Assembly (NCBI RefSeq): GCF_039414295.1
Contig: NZ_JBCITM010000003.1
Location: 1 to 64,000 of the forward strand
Length of the DNA: 64,000 nucleotides
Source: Anoxynatronum sibiricum
GTDB lineage: Bacteria > Bacillota > Clostridia > Peptostreptococcales > Tindalliaceae
Reading direction: 5' to 3'
Below the pieces are notes generated by a model. It was not told where the DNA came from and did no database searches. It saw only the letters and a list, made by a program, of their open reading frames with translations. This document shows positions 50,475 through 59,050 of the stretch, one piece after another. The position numbers and the translations under genes are program-made. Position 1 is the stretch's first letter; the number at the start of each line of letters is the position of its first letter.

Positions 50475-50564
50475 GCTTTCGGGATACGGTGAAAATTCGG
50501 CGTATTTCGGCGCATTTTTTGGAACTATGCCAAGTTCACCAAATCCTAAAAGCGTTGATTTTAC

Positions 50565-50640
50565 TGGAGCTAGTAGCCGGATTCGAACCGGCGACCTGCG
50601 CATTACGAATGCGCTGCTCTACCATCTGAGCCATACTAGC
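50565..50640 (-). tRNA. tRNA-Thr (anticodon CGT)
   Basis: A complete 76-base cloverleaf on the minus strand with encoded CCA. Acceptor GCTAGTA/TACTAGC, D-arm GGCTCAGATGGTAGAGC, anticodon stem GCGCA/TGCGC with loop TTCGTAA, and T-arm GCCGGTTCGAATCCGGC. The anticodon CGT reads ACG (Thr). The 3' end is TCCA, consistent with the UGGA of the thrS T-box. Confidence 0.97.
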
Positions 50641-50906
50641 AAATCGTTCAATACCACACTATTCTACCACAGATTCCAAAATAGGAAAAGTATGAATAGC
50701 AATTTGAATGGCAGGAATCAAAAAATCATTCATCAGCAACGATTTCTCTACCAGCTTTTGATTGATGAAAAGATGGCATGTATCCATTGATGAAACGGGC
50801 GACGATCTTTTTGTCGGGAAAGCGTTGAATTAAAAAATGTAAGGGTAATAAGTCTGGTAACGACTAGCAAGAAAGACGGATAATAAAGCATACCAATCGG
50901 AAATGA
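50641..50906. other. intergenic region between tRNA-Thr and the APH-fold gene
   Basis: A minus-strand -10-like TAGAAT (50669-50664) could serve the tRNA. No gene is seen; a plus-strand frame here is the antisense of the tRNA. Confidence 0.4.
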
Positions 50907-51869
50907 GTGAGTACTATGTTGCTTTATCAGCCACAGGAAATCCAACGATACCTGCAAGATCTTCTGAGCAATCAAAACATTTCCATTGAACCCATTGGTA
51001 ATCATGAGCTGGGCCGCCACCTGGTTTACCGGGTGAATCTTCCGGGAGAAGCACCGCTTGTCTTTAAACTCTATTGTAAAAAGAATCGACGACTTCGGGA
51101 AATTGCGGCCCTTCAGCGGCTGGAAGAATCACAGGTGAAGTGTGCCCGAATGAAGGCAGTGGGTATGCTGGCTGATGGAACAGAGTGGCTGTTATCCACT
51201 TTCATCTCAGGGATAGTGCTTGACCGGGTGTGGGAACAGATGAATGATGAGCAGGAACAGCACATGTTTGAATTGCTGGGAGACGAACTTGGAAAAATCC
51301 ACAGTGCTGCCACATATCCCTTTTTTGGGCACTGGGATGAAAATGGAAATAGTCTGTACAAGCTGAAGCATTACTTTTCAGAATTTGTTCGCAGCAGTGA
51401 ATACGTATTTAGGCACATTGAAGCCCAGCAGCTGCCGGATTGGAGGCTGCTGGAAAAAGCCATCTATATGATTCGCCGGAATTATTCATTGGTGAGTCCC
51501 ATACGAGTCTCCCGTTTGACGCATCATGATTACGATGGCAGAAATATTCTTGTTCAACAGGAAGGAAAACAATGGAATATTACAGGTGTACTGGATTTTG
51601 AACAGAGTTTCCCCGGAAACTGCGAAATCGATCTTGCGGGAATTTATGCGCGTTACCTTATGGGAGCCACCCACCGGGAAGACTGGTTTCTGAATGGGTA
51701 TCAACGGCACTTGCCAGTGGACAAAGATTTCTGGCGGCGGTTACCTTACTATCTTTTGTGTAAGGGGGTAGTGATCTGCAGCTGGACAAACCACCAGGCA
51801 CCAGATTATTACCAGGAAGGGTTGCATCTGATTCAGCGATTCTACTCACTGGTGGAAGATGAACAGTAA
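50907..51869 (+). CDS. aminoglycoside-phosphotransferase-fold kinase
   Basis: 320 residues. The APH/choline-kinase fold is recognised by LVYRVNLPGEAPLVFKLYCKK (nucleotide-binding lysine), the catalytic loop LTHHDYDGRNILV (H-x-D-x4-N) and GVLDFEQSFPGNCEIDLAG with the metal-binding Asp. It phosphorylates a small hydroxyl compound; resistance is not implied, since similar proteins act on sugars, amino alcohols or nucleosides. The start is uncertain: GTG 50907 or ATG 50916, and neither has a strong ribosome site. No neighbouring gene hints at the substrate. Confidence 0.83.
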   Translation: MSTMLLYQPQEIQRYLQDLLSNQNISIEPIGNHELGRHLVYRVNLPGEAPLVFKLYCKKNRRLREIAALQRLEESQVKCARMKAVGMLADGTEWLLSTFISGIVLDRVWEQMNDEQEQHMFELLGDELGKIHSAATYPFFGHWDENGNSLYKLKHYFSEFVRSSEYVFRHIEAQQLPDWRLLEKAIYMIRRNYSLVSPIRVSRLTHHDYDGRNILVQQEGKQWNITGVLDFEQSFPGNCEIDLAGIYARYLMGATHREDWFLNGYQRHLPVDKDFWRRLPYYLLCKGVVICSWTNHQAPDYYQEGLHLIQRFYSLVEDEQ

Positions 51870-51920
51870 AGATGAGGAAATATACCTCGATAGAATTGTC
51901 TTAAAAATCACAAAAAAACG

Positions 51921-51949
51921 TTGATTTTCCATGTCGGTAGCAGTATGAT
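51921..51949 (+). promoter_or_regulatory. sigma-A promoter of gdhA
   Basis: TTGATT (51921-51926), 17-bp spacer, TATGAT (51944-51949). A leader of about 110 bases follows; no riboswitch was recognised. Confidence 0.65.
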
Positions 51950-52068
51950 AAAGGTGAGTAGGGCATAATGACCCGCGAAATCGATAATAAGGGGAATTAT
52001 AACCCGCATCTTCGGATGACAACCCAAGGGAAAACGTTGTCATACATCGTATGTGAGGAGGAAGGTTA

Positions 52069-53400
52069 ATGTCAATGCATGATTTTTTAAATCAGGTGGC
52101 AGCCAACAACCCGAACCAACCAGAATTTTTGCAGGCAGTCCATGAGGTTGTGGAGTCTATCTGGCCGGTGTACGAGAGTCATGACAGCTTGTATCGAAGC
52201 AAAATACTTGAGCGAATCGTTGAACCGGAACGGGAAATCAAATTTCGGGTTACCTGGGTAGACGATCAGGGAGAAGTTCAGGTGAACCGGGGGTATCGTA
52301 TTGAGTTTAACAGCGCCATTGGACCATATAAAGGTGGCCTTCGTTTTCACCCCACTGTTAATCAGTCGATTCTCAAGTTTTTGGGATTTGAACAAATCTT
52401 TAAAAACAGCCTCACCACGTTACCCATGGGAGGTGGCAAAGGCGGTTCAGATTTTGATCCCAAAGGAAAATCAGATGATGAAGTGATGCGGTTCTGTCAG
52501 AACTTCATGCTGGAACTCTTCCGGCACATTGGTCCTGATACAGACGTGCCTGCGGGTGATATTGGTGTGGGTAAGCGTGAAATTGGCTATTTATTTGGCA
52601 TGTACTGCAAGATCAAAAATGACTTCACAGGGGTGTTCACAGGTAAAGGGATGGAATGGGGAGGCAGCCTCATTCGGCCTGAAGCCACCGGTTATGGATG
52701 CACTTATTTTGCAGAAGAAATGTTAAAAACCCGTGGCAACTCACTTGAAGGCAAAACTGTTGTTATATCTGGTTCGGGTAATGTGTCGCAGTATGCCATA
52801 CAAAAAGTCAATGATTTGGGTGGTAAAGTGGTGACAGCATCTGACTCGGGAGGGTTTATTCATGATCCTGACGGAATCACCGGAGAAAAATGGGAGTACC
52901 TGCTGGAACTTAAAAATGTAAAAAGAGGTCGTATCAGTGACTACGCAAAGGTGTACGGAGTAGATTACCATGCGGGAAAACGGCCATGGCATGTTCCCTG
53001 TGATGTGGCGCTTCCCTGTGCCACTCAGAATGAAATAAATGGTGATGAAGCCAAAGCGCTGGTTAAAAATGGGTGCTTGTGTGTATCGGAAGGTGCCAAC
53101 ATGCCCTCAATGCCGGAGGCTGTCGAAATTTTCCAGGAGAATCAAATGCTCTTTGGCCCCGGAAAAGCGGCCAATGCAGGTGGCGTGGCTACCTCGGGGC
53201 TTGAAATGTCTCAAAACAGCCTGCGCCTCAATTGGACGCGTGATGAGGTGGATAGTCGGTTAAAATCCATCATGAGCGCCATTCATGAGCAATGTGTGGA
53301 GCACGGGAAAACCGGCACCTATATCGACTATGTAAAGGGAGCCAACGTCGCCGGATTTTTAAAAGTTGCCAATGCCATGCTGGACCGTGGACTGGTATAG
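52069..53400 (+). CDS. gdhA: glutamate dehydrogenase (NADP-type, hexameric)
   Basis: 443 residues, standard short GDH. IGPYKGGLRFHPTVNQSILKFLGFEQ and LPMGGGKGGSDFDPKGKSD contain the catalytic lysines, PAGDIGVGKREIGYL the Asp, and VVISGSGNVSQYAIQKV the dinucleotide loop. It interconverts 2-oxoglutarate plus ammonia with glutamate; residues after the loop (ASDSGGF) resemble NADP enzymes and those of clostridial type. In an amino-acid fermenter it may run in either direction. GAGGAGGAAGG before ATG 52069. A perfect 13-bp hairpin (53461-53488) separates it from the histidine kinase gene. Confidence 0.96.
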   Translation: MSMHDFLNQVAANNPNQPEFLQAVHEVVESIWPVYESHDSLYRSKILERIVEPEREIKFRVTWVDDQGEVQVNRGYRIEFNSAIGPYKGGLRFHPTVNQSILKFLGFEQIFKNSLTTLPMGGGKGGSDFDPKGKSDDEVMRFCQNFMLELFRHIGPDTDVPAGDIGVGKREIGYLFGMYCKIKNDFTGVFTGKGMEWGGSLIRPEATGYGCTYFAEEMLKTRGNSLEGKTVVISGSGNVSQYAIQKVNDLGGKVVTASDSGGFIHDPDGITGEKWEYLLELKNVKRGRISDYAKVYGVDYHAGKRPWHVPCDVALPCATQNEINGDEAKALVKNGCLCVSEGANMPSMPEAVEIFQENQMLFGPGKAANAGGVATSGLEMSQNSLRLNWTRDEVDSRLKSIMSAIHEQCVEHGKTGTYIDYVKGANVAGFLKVANAMLDRGLV

Positions 53401-53460
53401 CAATCTGGTATACAGTATAATGAGGGCAGGTGTCTGAACCTTTGCCGAGTTGAAACCACC

Positions 53461-53488
53461 AGATGACGGGAAAGATTTCCCGTCATCT
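53461..53488 (+). terminator. perfect hairpin between gdhA and the kinase gene
   Basis: AGATGACGGGAAA (53461-53473) pairs over all 13 bases with TTTCCCGTCATCT (53476-53488) around two bases. Only TTTG follows, and the kinase ribosome site AAGGAGG is ten bases later, so it may terminate gdhA or limit translation of the kinase. Confidence 0.75.
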
Positions 53489-53509
53489 TTGCCGAAGGAG
53501 GTTGGTCAA

Positions 53510-55153
53510 ATGCAGCGCTTTATCTCGTTTGCCTATCAGATGCTGCAGGCTGCGGGAAGGGAAACCAGCCGACTGGAGTTTGTGCATGCAATTTTCAAAA
53601 TGGTGCAACAAGCAGCTGATGTGGACGAAACCAGCCTGTTTTTTTACTATGACCTTAAGCTGTACCAGTTTCTGGCTGAATACCGGGGCCAGCCGGCACT
53701 ACGCTTATGTAAAGTGAACCCCCTGGCAAAATTGGATCATCTGTGGGATTATCACAGGTTGACGGATGTGTGGATGCCTGCTTTTTTTCAGGTTTACGTC
53801 GATTCCCGGGGGTTTTCAGACTGGAAGGTGGAGAACTGGCGCGGTTGTCATGTCATGGAGCAAAAAGTACCTTCAGGTGATGCTGATGAAGTGACAGGTG
53901 TCATGATGGTACCGTTTCTATACCAGCATGACAAAATGGGAATCGTCCTATTGAAGCAAATGGGAGGACGCCCCTTTGATTCAGAGATGAAACCGCTCTT
54001 TGAAGGATTAAGTCAGGCGTTGTCAGAAGCTTTTAATCATCAGCATGTACACCATGCCTGTCAGGAAAGGGTCAAAGAATTATCCTGCCTGTATGAAATC
54101 TCTCATCTGGCAGGTCTGACCAATGGCTCGAAAGAAGATGTGCTTGCGCGAATTGTCACCATGCTGCCTGCTGCGATGCAGTTTCCGGAAATAGCCACAG
54201 CGCGGATTTGTCTGGATAATCAGTGTTTCACCAATCCGGGGTTTCAGGAAAGTGATATTCGGCTGGCTGCAGCCATTACTTCGGAGAAACAGAACTGGGG
54301 ATCATTGGAGGTATTCTACCTCCCTGGACACATGGATTTCTATGACGACATTTTTCTAAAAGAAGAGGAAAAGTTGATTCAAACGGTATCCAGCCAGATT
54401 GCTCTGCTCATGGAACGGAAGGAAGCTGAGGAATTGAGCCGTCGGCTGCAGAATCAGCTGCTTCATGCTGACCGGCTGGCTACCATTGGCCAGCTATCTG
54501 CCGGAGTGGCTCACGAAATCAACGAACCGCTGGGTTCTATTTTAGGATTCAGTCAATTGATCAAAGAAAGCAACACGGATGAAACAACACTGAAGGATAT
54601 TGACAAAGTCATTAAAGCCACGCTTCACGCCCGGGAGATCATTCGCAAGCTGATGTTGTTTTCCCGCCAGATGCCTCCCAGGAAAAGCCGGATCAATGTG
54701 AATCAAATCATTGAAGAAGGACTATATTTTCTGGAGAGCCGCTTTGTCAAGAATGCCATACAGCTGGAACGGCACTATGGAAAAGATATACCGGAAATCA
54801 TTGCTGATCCCGGCCAAATACATCAGGTGCTGGTGAATCTGGCTGTTAACAGCATGCATGCCATGCCAGATGGCGGCGTCTTTACCATTGAAACCAATGC
54901 CGTCAACGAAGAAGTACACCTGACAATCAGGGATACTGGTGTGGGAATGCCTGAAGAAGTGCGCCAGAAAATTTTTCTTCCCTTCTTCACCACGAAAGAC
55001 GTACAGGAAGGTACCGGGCTGGGATTATCAGTGGTGCATGGAATCGTGGCCGCCCACCACGGCCGCATTGAAGTCATCAGCCGTCCAGGTGAGGGAACAT
55101 CTTTCGTGATTATTCTGCCGGTAAATGAAGCGGGGAAAGGAGCGGTTCAATGA
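53510..55153 (+). CDS. soluble sensor histidine kinase (NtrB-like, GAF-type sensors)
   Basis: 547 residues with no membrane segment. Two sensor-like regions (about 1-175 and 180-310, GAF-like) precede a short coiled coil and the kinase core. The H-box is DRLATIGQLSAGVAHEINEP (His 335); the N-box VNLAVNSMHAM, D-box DTGVGMPEE and G-box GTGLGLSVVHGIV are intact. It phosphorylates the adjacent sigma-54 regulator, whose gene overlaps by four bases. Without membrane parts it must sense an internal signal, perhaps redox, metal or metabolite. AAGGAGG before ATG 53510 rejects the longer frame to 53450. Confidence 0.93.
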   Translation: MQRFISFAYQMLQAAGRETSRLEFVHAIFKMVQQAADVDETSLFFYYDLKLYQFLAEYRGQPALRLCKVNPLAKLDHLWDYHRLTDVWMPAFFQVYVDSRGFSDWKVENWRGCHVMEQKVPSGDADEVTGVMMVPFLYQHDKMGIVLLKQMGGRPFDSEMKPLFEGLSQALSEAFNHQHVHHACQERVKELSCLYEISHLAGLTNGSKEDVLARIVTMLPAAMQFPEIATARICLDNQCFTNPGFQESDIRLAAAITSEKQNWGSLEVFYLPGHMDFYDDIFLKEEEKLIQTVSSQIALLMERKEAEELSRRLQNQLLHADRLATIGQLSAGVAHEINEPLGSILGFSQLIKESNTDETTLKDIDKVIKATLHAREIIRKLMLFSRQMPPRKSRINVNQIIEEGLYFLESRFVKNAIQLERHYGKDIPEIIADPGQIHQVLVNLAVNSMHAMPDGGVFTIETNAVNEEVHLTIRDTGVGMPEEVRQKIFLPFFTTKDVQEGTGLGLSVVHGIVAAHHGRIEVISRPGEGTSFVIILPVNEAGKGAVQ

Positions 55154-56523
55154 CAAAGGAATCCATACCAAAAGAGACAGAACAGATACTTGTGGTGGAT
55201 GATTCAGCTGATACTCTTGAAATTTTGGAACGCAAATTAGCCGGAAAAGGCTATCAGGTTTACCTGGCCAATCAGGTTGAAAGTGCTCTTCGAATCCTGG
55301 AAACCACAGAGATCGACCTGGTGATCACTGATTATAAAATGCCGAGACTCACGGGGCTTGATCTGATTCGTCATATAAGGGAGCGGGATCAGGACCTTCA
55401 AATTATCATGATCACCGGTTACCCTACGGTAGAAAGTGCAGTGGAAGCCGTTAAAAGTGGCGCGGAGGAATATCTGACCAAGCCATTTACAGATGAGGAG
55501 TTTTTTGCCTGTCTGAACCGCGTCATGGAAAACGTCCGCAACCGGAAGCTGGCCAGAGGAAAAGCTGCTCCCGACGGCAGTCGATACGGCATCGTGGCGG
55601 CATCTGAACCGATGAAAGAAGTCTTTCATGCCATTGATAAATCGGCAACAAATCCGGTGACTGTTTTGGTAACCGGAGAAAGCGGCACCGGTAAAGAGCT
55701 GGTCGCGCGGGCGATCCATTATCACAGCGAACGGGCAAAAGCACCTTTTGTTCCCGTTAACTGTGGTGCCATTCCGGAAAATCTGTTGGAAAGTGAGCTT
55801 TTTGGTTACATGAAAGGGGCGTTCACAGGTGCTAACGAAACCCGGGCGGGTTTTTTCATCACTGCTGATGGGGGTACCCTGTTTCTCGATGAGATTGGTG
55901 AGACCAGTCTTGCCATGCAGGTGAAACTACTGCGAGTGATGGAGGATGGAATGGTAATGATGGTGGGTTCTCAGCATCCCCGTCGGGTGAACGTTCGTCT
56001 CATTGCAGCTACCAATAAAAATTTGAGAGATCTGGTAAAGCAGGGTCGCTTTCGGGAAGATCTTTACTATCGCTTGAATGTCATCAATATTCAAATACCT
56101 GCCCTGCGTGAGCGGGGAGATGATGTGGTACTGCTGTCTAATTATTTTTTACAGAAATGTGCCGGGGAGATTGGTCGTGATGTACCGGTTTTATCCGATG
56201 AAGTACTTCAGATTTTTAAGCGATACGAATGGCCGGGCAATGTGCGTGAGTTGGAAAATTTGATTCAGCGACTGGTGATCATGGTTGAATCTTCACGGGT
56301 AACACAGGCTGATCTGCCTGCGTTTATGAAGGGCGGCATTTCCATTGCAAAGGGATTCGAACGCACCCTTGAGCAGGTGGAACAAGAGTACATCATTGAT
56401 GTGCTGAACTATACAGGAGGGAACAAAACGAAAGCTGCTGTCATTTTGGGAATAGACCGAAAAACCCTGAGACGGAAAATTGATGGCGTTGTAGATAATG
56501 ATGATGGTGATAACACTCTTTGA
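55150..56523 (+). CDS. NtrC-family sigma-54 response regulator
   Basis: 457 residues. Receiver domain (1-125) with phospho-acceptor Asp 61 (VITDYKMP) and conserved Lys (YLTKPF). AAA+ domain with Walker A GESGTGKE, GAFTGA (about 222-227) and TLFLDEIGE. C-terminal Fis-type helix-turn-helix (GGNKTKAAVILGIDRKTLRRKI). It activates sigma-54 RNA polymerase when phosphorylated by the kinase encoded just upstream (ATGA overlap). The nearest sigma-54 promoter, at 56688-56703, is 165 bases downstream and drives the tandem four-Cys protein, its most likely target. Confidence 0.96.
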   Translation: MTKESIPKETEQILVVDDSADTLEILERKLAGKGYQVYLANQVESALRILETTEIDLVITDYKMPRLTGLDLIRHIRERDQDLQIIMITGYPTVESAVEAVKSGAEEYLTKPFTDEEFFACLNRVMENVRNRKLARGKAAPDGSRYGIVAASEPMKEVFHAIDKSATNPVTVLVTGESGTGKELVARAIHYHSERAKAPFVPVNCGAIPENLLESELFGYMKGAFTGANETRAGFFITADGGTLFLDEIGETSLAMQVKLLRVMEDGMVMMVGSQHPRRVNVRLIAATNKNLRDLVKQGRFREDLYYRLNVINIQIPALRERGDDVVLLSNYFLQKCAGEIGRDVPVLSDEVLQIFKRYEWPGNVRELENLIQRLVIMVESSRVTQADLPAFMKGGISIAKGFERTLEQVEQEYIIDVLNYTGGNKTKAAVILGIDRKTLRRKIDGVVDNDDGDNTL

Positions 56524-56565
56524 ACGATTGAGGCTTTGTAAAAAATAATTAAATCGGGACTAAAT

Positions 56566-56599
56566 AGAACACCGGGGCATTTCGCCTCGGTGTTCTTCT
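56566..56599 (+). terminator. terminator of the kinase-regulator operon
   Basis: AGAACACCGgGGC (56566-56578) pairs with GCCtCGGTGTTCT (56584-56596), followed by TCT. It isolates the operon from the sigma-54-driven gene. Confidence 0.8.
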
Positions 56600-56642
56600 G
56601 TATAGCTGGAAATAGTTGAGAGAATGAAGAGTCTTGCAAGTG

Positions 56643-56664
56643 TTGAAAATACAGGAAATATCAA
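56643..56664. promoter_or_regulatory. possible regulator-binding dyad
   Basis: The imperfect dyad TTGAAAATA...AAATATCAA lies about 60 bases before the predicted sigma-54 start. Six of nine half-site positions match. It is only a candidate enhancer. Confidence 0.3.
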
Positions 56665-56687
56665 TAAAGTACACCGGTCGAGTTAGT

Positions 56688-56703
56688 TGGCACGCCTCTT
56701 GCT
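56688..56703 (+). promoter_or_regulatory. sigma-54 promoter of the tandem four-Cys gene
   Basis: TGGCACGCCTCTTGCT matches the RpoN consensus TGGCACG-N4-TTGCW with no deviation. GG at 56689-56690 and GC at 56701-56702; start predicted near 56713. Confidence 0.95.
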
Positions 56704-56772
56704 TATATATAGAGGTACCGGAAAAAGTCCAGCGGCCCGTCAAACGGGCGAAACGAATAAGGAGGGTTTCTC

Positions 56773-57063
56773 ATGTTAAATGCGAAAAGAGAAATAGCGG
56801 AAAAAGAAGCAGATATGAAGGTAACCGGCATGTGCCTTAGCTGTGCGCATCAGGATGGCTGTGCAATGACGCACCATGGCGGCGCCAATTTGTATGGATG
56901 TGAGGAGTTTGAGAGTGTTGCCCAGTGTTCTGGTCAGGTGGATTACCGGGAAGAAATGAAAACCACCCCTGTATTAGGGCTTTGTGCCACCTGTGATTCC
57001 AAGAATCAATGTGCACATAAGACAGCTCCCGGCGGTGTGTGGCATTGTGAAGAATATCGTTAA
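56773..57063 (+). CDS. tandem four-cysteine-motif protein, sigma-54 controlled
   Basis: 96 residues, no membrane segment. After a charged 15-residue lead it has two copies of one motif: C21-x2-C24-x5-C30-x12-C43-EEF and C71-x2-C74-x5-C80-x11-C92-EEY. Each begins G-[ML]-C and carries GG before the last Cys. This fits two small zinc- or iron-sulfur-binding knuckles, but I know no function. It is expressed alone: sigma-54 promoter upstream, terminator downstream, and AAGGAGG before ATG 56773. The preceding operon encodes a kinase and sigma-54 activator, so it is probably that system's main output. Confidence 0.85.
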   Translation: MLNAKREIAEKEADMKVTGMCLSCAHQDGCAMTHHGGANLYGCEEFESVAQCSGQVDYREEMKTTPVLGLCATCDSKNQCAHKTAPGGVWHCEEYR

Positions 57064-57093
57064 ATAACTGACTGGTTGTGTCATATGAACGAG

Positions 57094-57125
57094 ACCGGTG
57101 TTTCCTTGTTGGAAACACCGGTTTA
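57094..57125 (+). terminator. terminator of the four-Cys gene
   Basis: ACCGGTGTTTCC (57094-57105) pairs perfectly with GGAAACACCGGT (57111-57122) around TTGTT, then TTATTT. Confidence 0.88.
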
Positions 57126-57151
57126 TTTCTGTTGCGATCACTTGTGCTGTC

Positions 57152-57180
57152 TTTCCATTACAATCAAACTGGGTTATAAT
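57152..57180 (+). promoter_or_regulatory. promoter of the coiled-coil protein and tdh
   Basis: TTTCCA (57152-57157), 17-bp spacer, TATAAT (57175-57180). Confidence 0.55.
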
Positions 57181-57241
57181 CATCTTGCGTGGGTATGATT
57201 CTATCAAAGATGCCGTGGAGGCGGAAGGAGATGTGACTGTG

Positions 57242-57442
57242 ATGAAACTAAAAGAAGTGTTGGCAAAAAGAGATCAACTGAAAAATCAGATCTATGCATT
57301 GAAGCGATCCATTGCGCTATGTCAAATTCATTTAAAAGATGAAGAAATGATCCAGGATTTAACCGACATAAAAGCAATACTGGATTCGGAGTTCAATGAT
57401 TTGAGCAACGGATTACAAGCCATTGAGGAGATAGAAATGTAA
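57242..57442 (+). CDS. small coiled-coil protein of unknown function
   Basis: 66 residues from ATG 57242 (GTG 57239 and GTG 57233 are in-frame alternatives; AAGGAG is at 57225-57230). The sequence is almost entirely helical with heptad-like leucines and isoleucines, in LKEVLAKRDQLKNQIYALKRSIALCQ and LTDIKAILDSEFNDLSNGLQAIEEI, suggesting a helical hairpin. No family is recognised. It is followed by tdh after 48 bases in the same orientation, so they may share a transcript. Confidence 0.6.
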   Translation: MKLKEVLAKRDQLKNQIYALKRSIALCQIHLKDEEMIQDLTDIKAILDSEFNDLSNGLQAIEEIEM

Positions 57443-57490
57443 GTTTGCCTTGTGAAGTGACTGGAGCTCAAAGGGATAAGGGGGAGGTCA

Positions 57491-58519
57491 ATGAAAGCGC
57501 TGGTTAAAAAAAACCGGGAAGCTGGCCTTTGGATGGAAGAAGTCCCTGTGCCGCAAGTTGGTAAAAATGACGTACTGATCAGAGTTAAAAGAACATCCAT
57601 CTGCGGAACGGATATCCATATCTATCACTGGGACGAATGGTCACAAAAGACCATTCCTGTGCCAATGACCATTGGGCACGAATTTGTGGGTGAAGTAGTG
57701 GCAACGGGTGAAAATGTGCATGATGTGGAAATAGGCGAAACGGTGTCTGGCGAAGGCCATGTGGTTTGCGGTCGCTGCCGCAACTGTCTGGCTGGCCGGC
57801 GTCATTTATGCATGAACACCAGCGGTGTGGGCGTCAACCGGCCGGGTGCATTTGCTGAATACCTGTCTATTCCGGTGACAAATGTCTGGCACTGTGATCC
57901 GGCAATTCCCCTTGAGGTGCTCAGCTGCTTTGATCCCTTTGGTAATGCGGTACATACAGCTTTAAGCTTTGATCTGCTTGGAGAAGATGTATTGATCACA
58001 GGTGCGGGACCCATTGGGATTATGGCCGTCGCTGTTGCCAAGCACGCTGGTGCCCGATATGTTGTCATCACCGATGTGAATGAATACCGACTGGATTTGG
58101 CGCGTCAAATGGGAGCCACCAGGGCCATTAACATCCAAAAAACCAGCATCGAAGAAACTTTCCGCGAGCTTGGCATGAAAGAAGGCTTCGATGTGGGGCT
58201 GGAGATGTCTGGCAATGCATCTGCTTTTCGGAGCATGATCAGCAACATGTGCCATGGAGGCAAAATCGCTGTACTGGGTATTCAGCAGCCGGAAACAGTG
58301 ATTGACTGGAATACGATTGTTTTCAATGGGTTAACCATAAAAGGAATTTATGGCCGTGAAATGTACGAAACCTGGTATAAAATGACCGCAATGCTTCAGT
58401 CGGGACTAGATATTTCGAAGGTAATAACTCACCGATATCATTATACGGAATTTGAAGAGGCGTTTAGGGTGATGGCTTCCGGCAAATCCGGTAAGGTCAT
58501 TCTAAACTGGGAAGAATAG
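57491..58519 (+). CDS. tdh: L-threonine 3-dehydrogenase
   Basis: 342 residues, zinc-dependent medium-chain dehydrogenase. Catalytic zinc ligands are Cys 38, His 63 and Glu 64 (GHEFVGEV); structural zinc Cys 93, 96, 99 and 107. TGAGPIGIMAVAVAKHAGA is the NAD loop. Sequence stretches such as SICGTDIHIYHWDEWSQKTIPVPMTIGHEF and CDPAIPLEVLSCFDPFGNAVHTAL are diagnostic of Tdh among its relatives. It oxidises threonine to 2-amino-3-ketobutyrate, normally followed by Kbl, which is not adjacent here. GGGGAGG before ATG 57491. Confidence 0.94.
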   Translation: MKALVKKNREAGLWMEEVPVPQVGKNDVLIRVKRTSICGTDIHIYHWDEWSQKTIPVPMTIGHEFVGEVVATGENVHDVEIGETVSGEGHVVCGRCRNCLAGRRHLCMNTSGVGVNRPGAFAEYLSIPVTNVWHCDPAIPLEVLSCFDPFGNAVHTALSFDLLGEDVLITGAGPIGIMAVAVAKHAGARYVVITDVNEYRLDLARQMGATRAINIQKTSIEETFRELGMKEGFDVGLEMSGNASAFRSMISNMCHGGKIAVLGIQQPETVIDWNTIVFNGLTIKGIYGREMYETWYKMTAMLQSGLDISKVITHRYHYTEFEEAFRVMASGKSGKVILNWEE

Positions 58520-58675
58520 CTGTGCAAAGCAATGATTTAGCTTGTAGTGACATCCGGATGACCGTGGTTCGCTGCCCAAAGATCTCCACCAGGTGCTGAC
58601 TGTTTCTGAAAGCACATCAATTTGAGTCGATGACGGTCGGGTGTCAATGAATGATTAAACAGGAGGTACCAGTAA
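58520..58675 (+). other. intergenic region before the STAS gene
   Basis: No gene, terminator or clear promoter is seen. An AGGAGG ribosome site closes it at about 58662-58667. Confidence 0.35.
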
Positions 58676-58984
58676 ATGCAGTCTATACGAGAACGTGAAA
58701 CCATCACACTGTTTTTCGCTGAAGAACCGACAGCTAACAGCCTCAACGATCTTCTTCAGCAAACCTATGAGGTGCTTGACCAGCATCAATCTTGCAGCGA
58801 GGTTGTCATTGACATGAGTCAGATCAACTACATCGATTCCGCAGGGATTACCTTTCTAATTGGTCTTTACCGAAATCTGGCGCGCAATGAGACGAAGCTG
58901 CGCATCAAAGGGGCACGAACTGAAATCCGGGATCTATTCAGGATCGTTAATCTGACCGAACTATTTCAGGTGGAGGCCGGATAA
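58676..58984 (+). CDS. STAS-domain protein (anti-sigma factor antagonist type)
   Basis: 102 residues, a single STAS domain. VVIDMSQINYIDSAGITFLIGLYRNL contains the phosphorylatable Ser 55 in the DSAG motif of SpoIIAA/RsbV proteins. Such proteins bind an anti-sigma kinase when unphosphorylated. No RsbW/SpoIIAB partner or sigma factor is visible nearby, so the partner is unknown. AGGAGG before ATG 58676. Confidence 0.85.
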   Translation: MQSIRERETITLFFAEEPTANSLNDLLQQTYEVLDQHQSCSEVVIDMSQINYIDSAGITFLIGLYRNLARNETKLRIKGARTEIRDLFRIVNLTELFQVEAG

Positions 58985-59050
58985 TTGGTGCGAAATATCC
59001 TGCAGTAAACTGCCAAAGGCAGTTTTCAACATGGCCAAAGGAGTGGTAAC

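Noticed and set aside
50473..50790. Plus-strand open frame with SSRIRTGDLRITNALLYHLSH-like translation
   Set aside because: This is the familiar false protein obtained by translating the antisense of a tRNA gene; the tRNA-Thr at 50565-50640 explains it, and no ribosome site is present.
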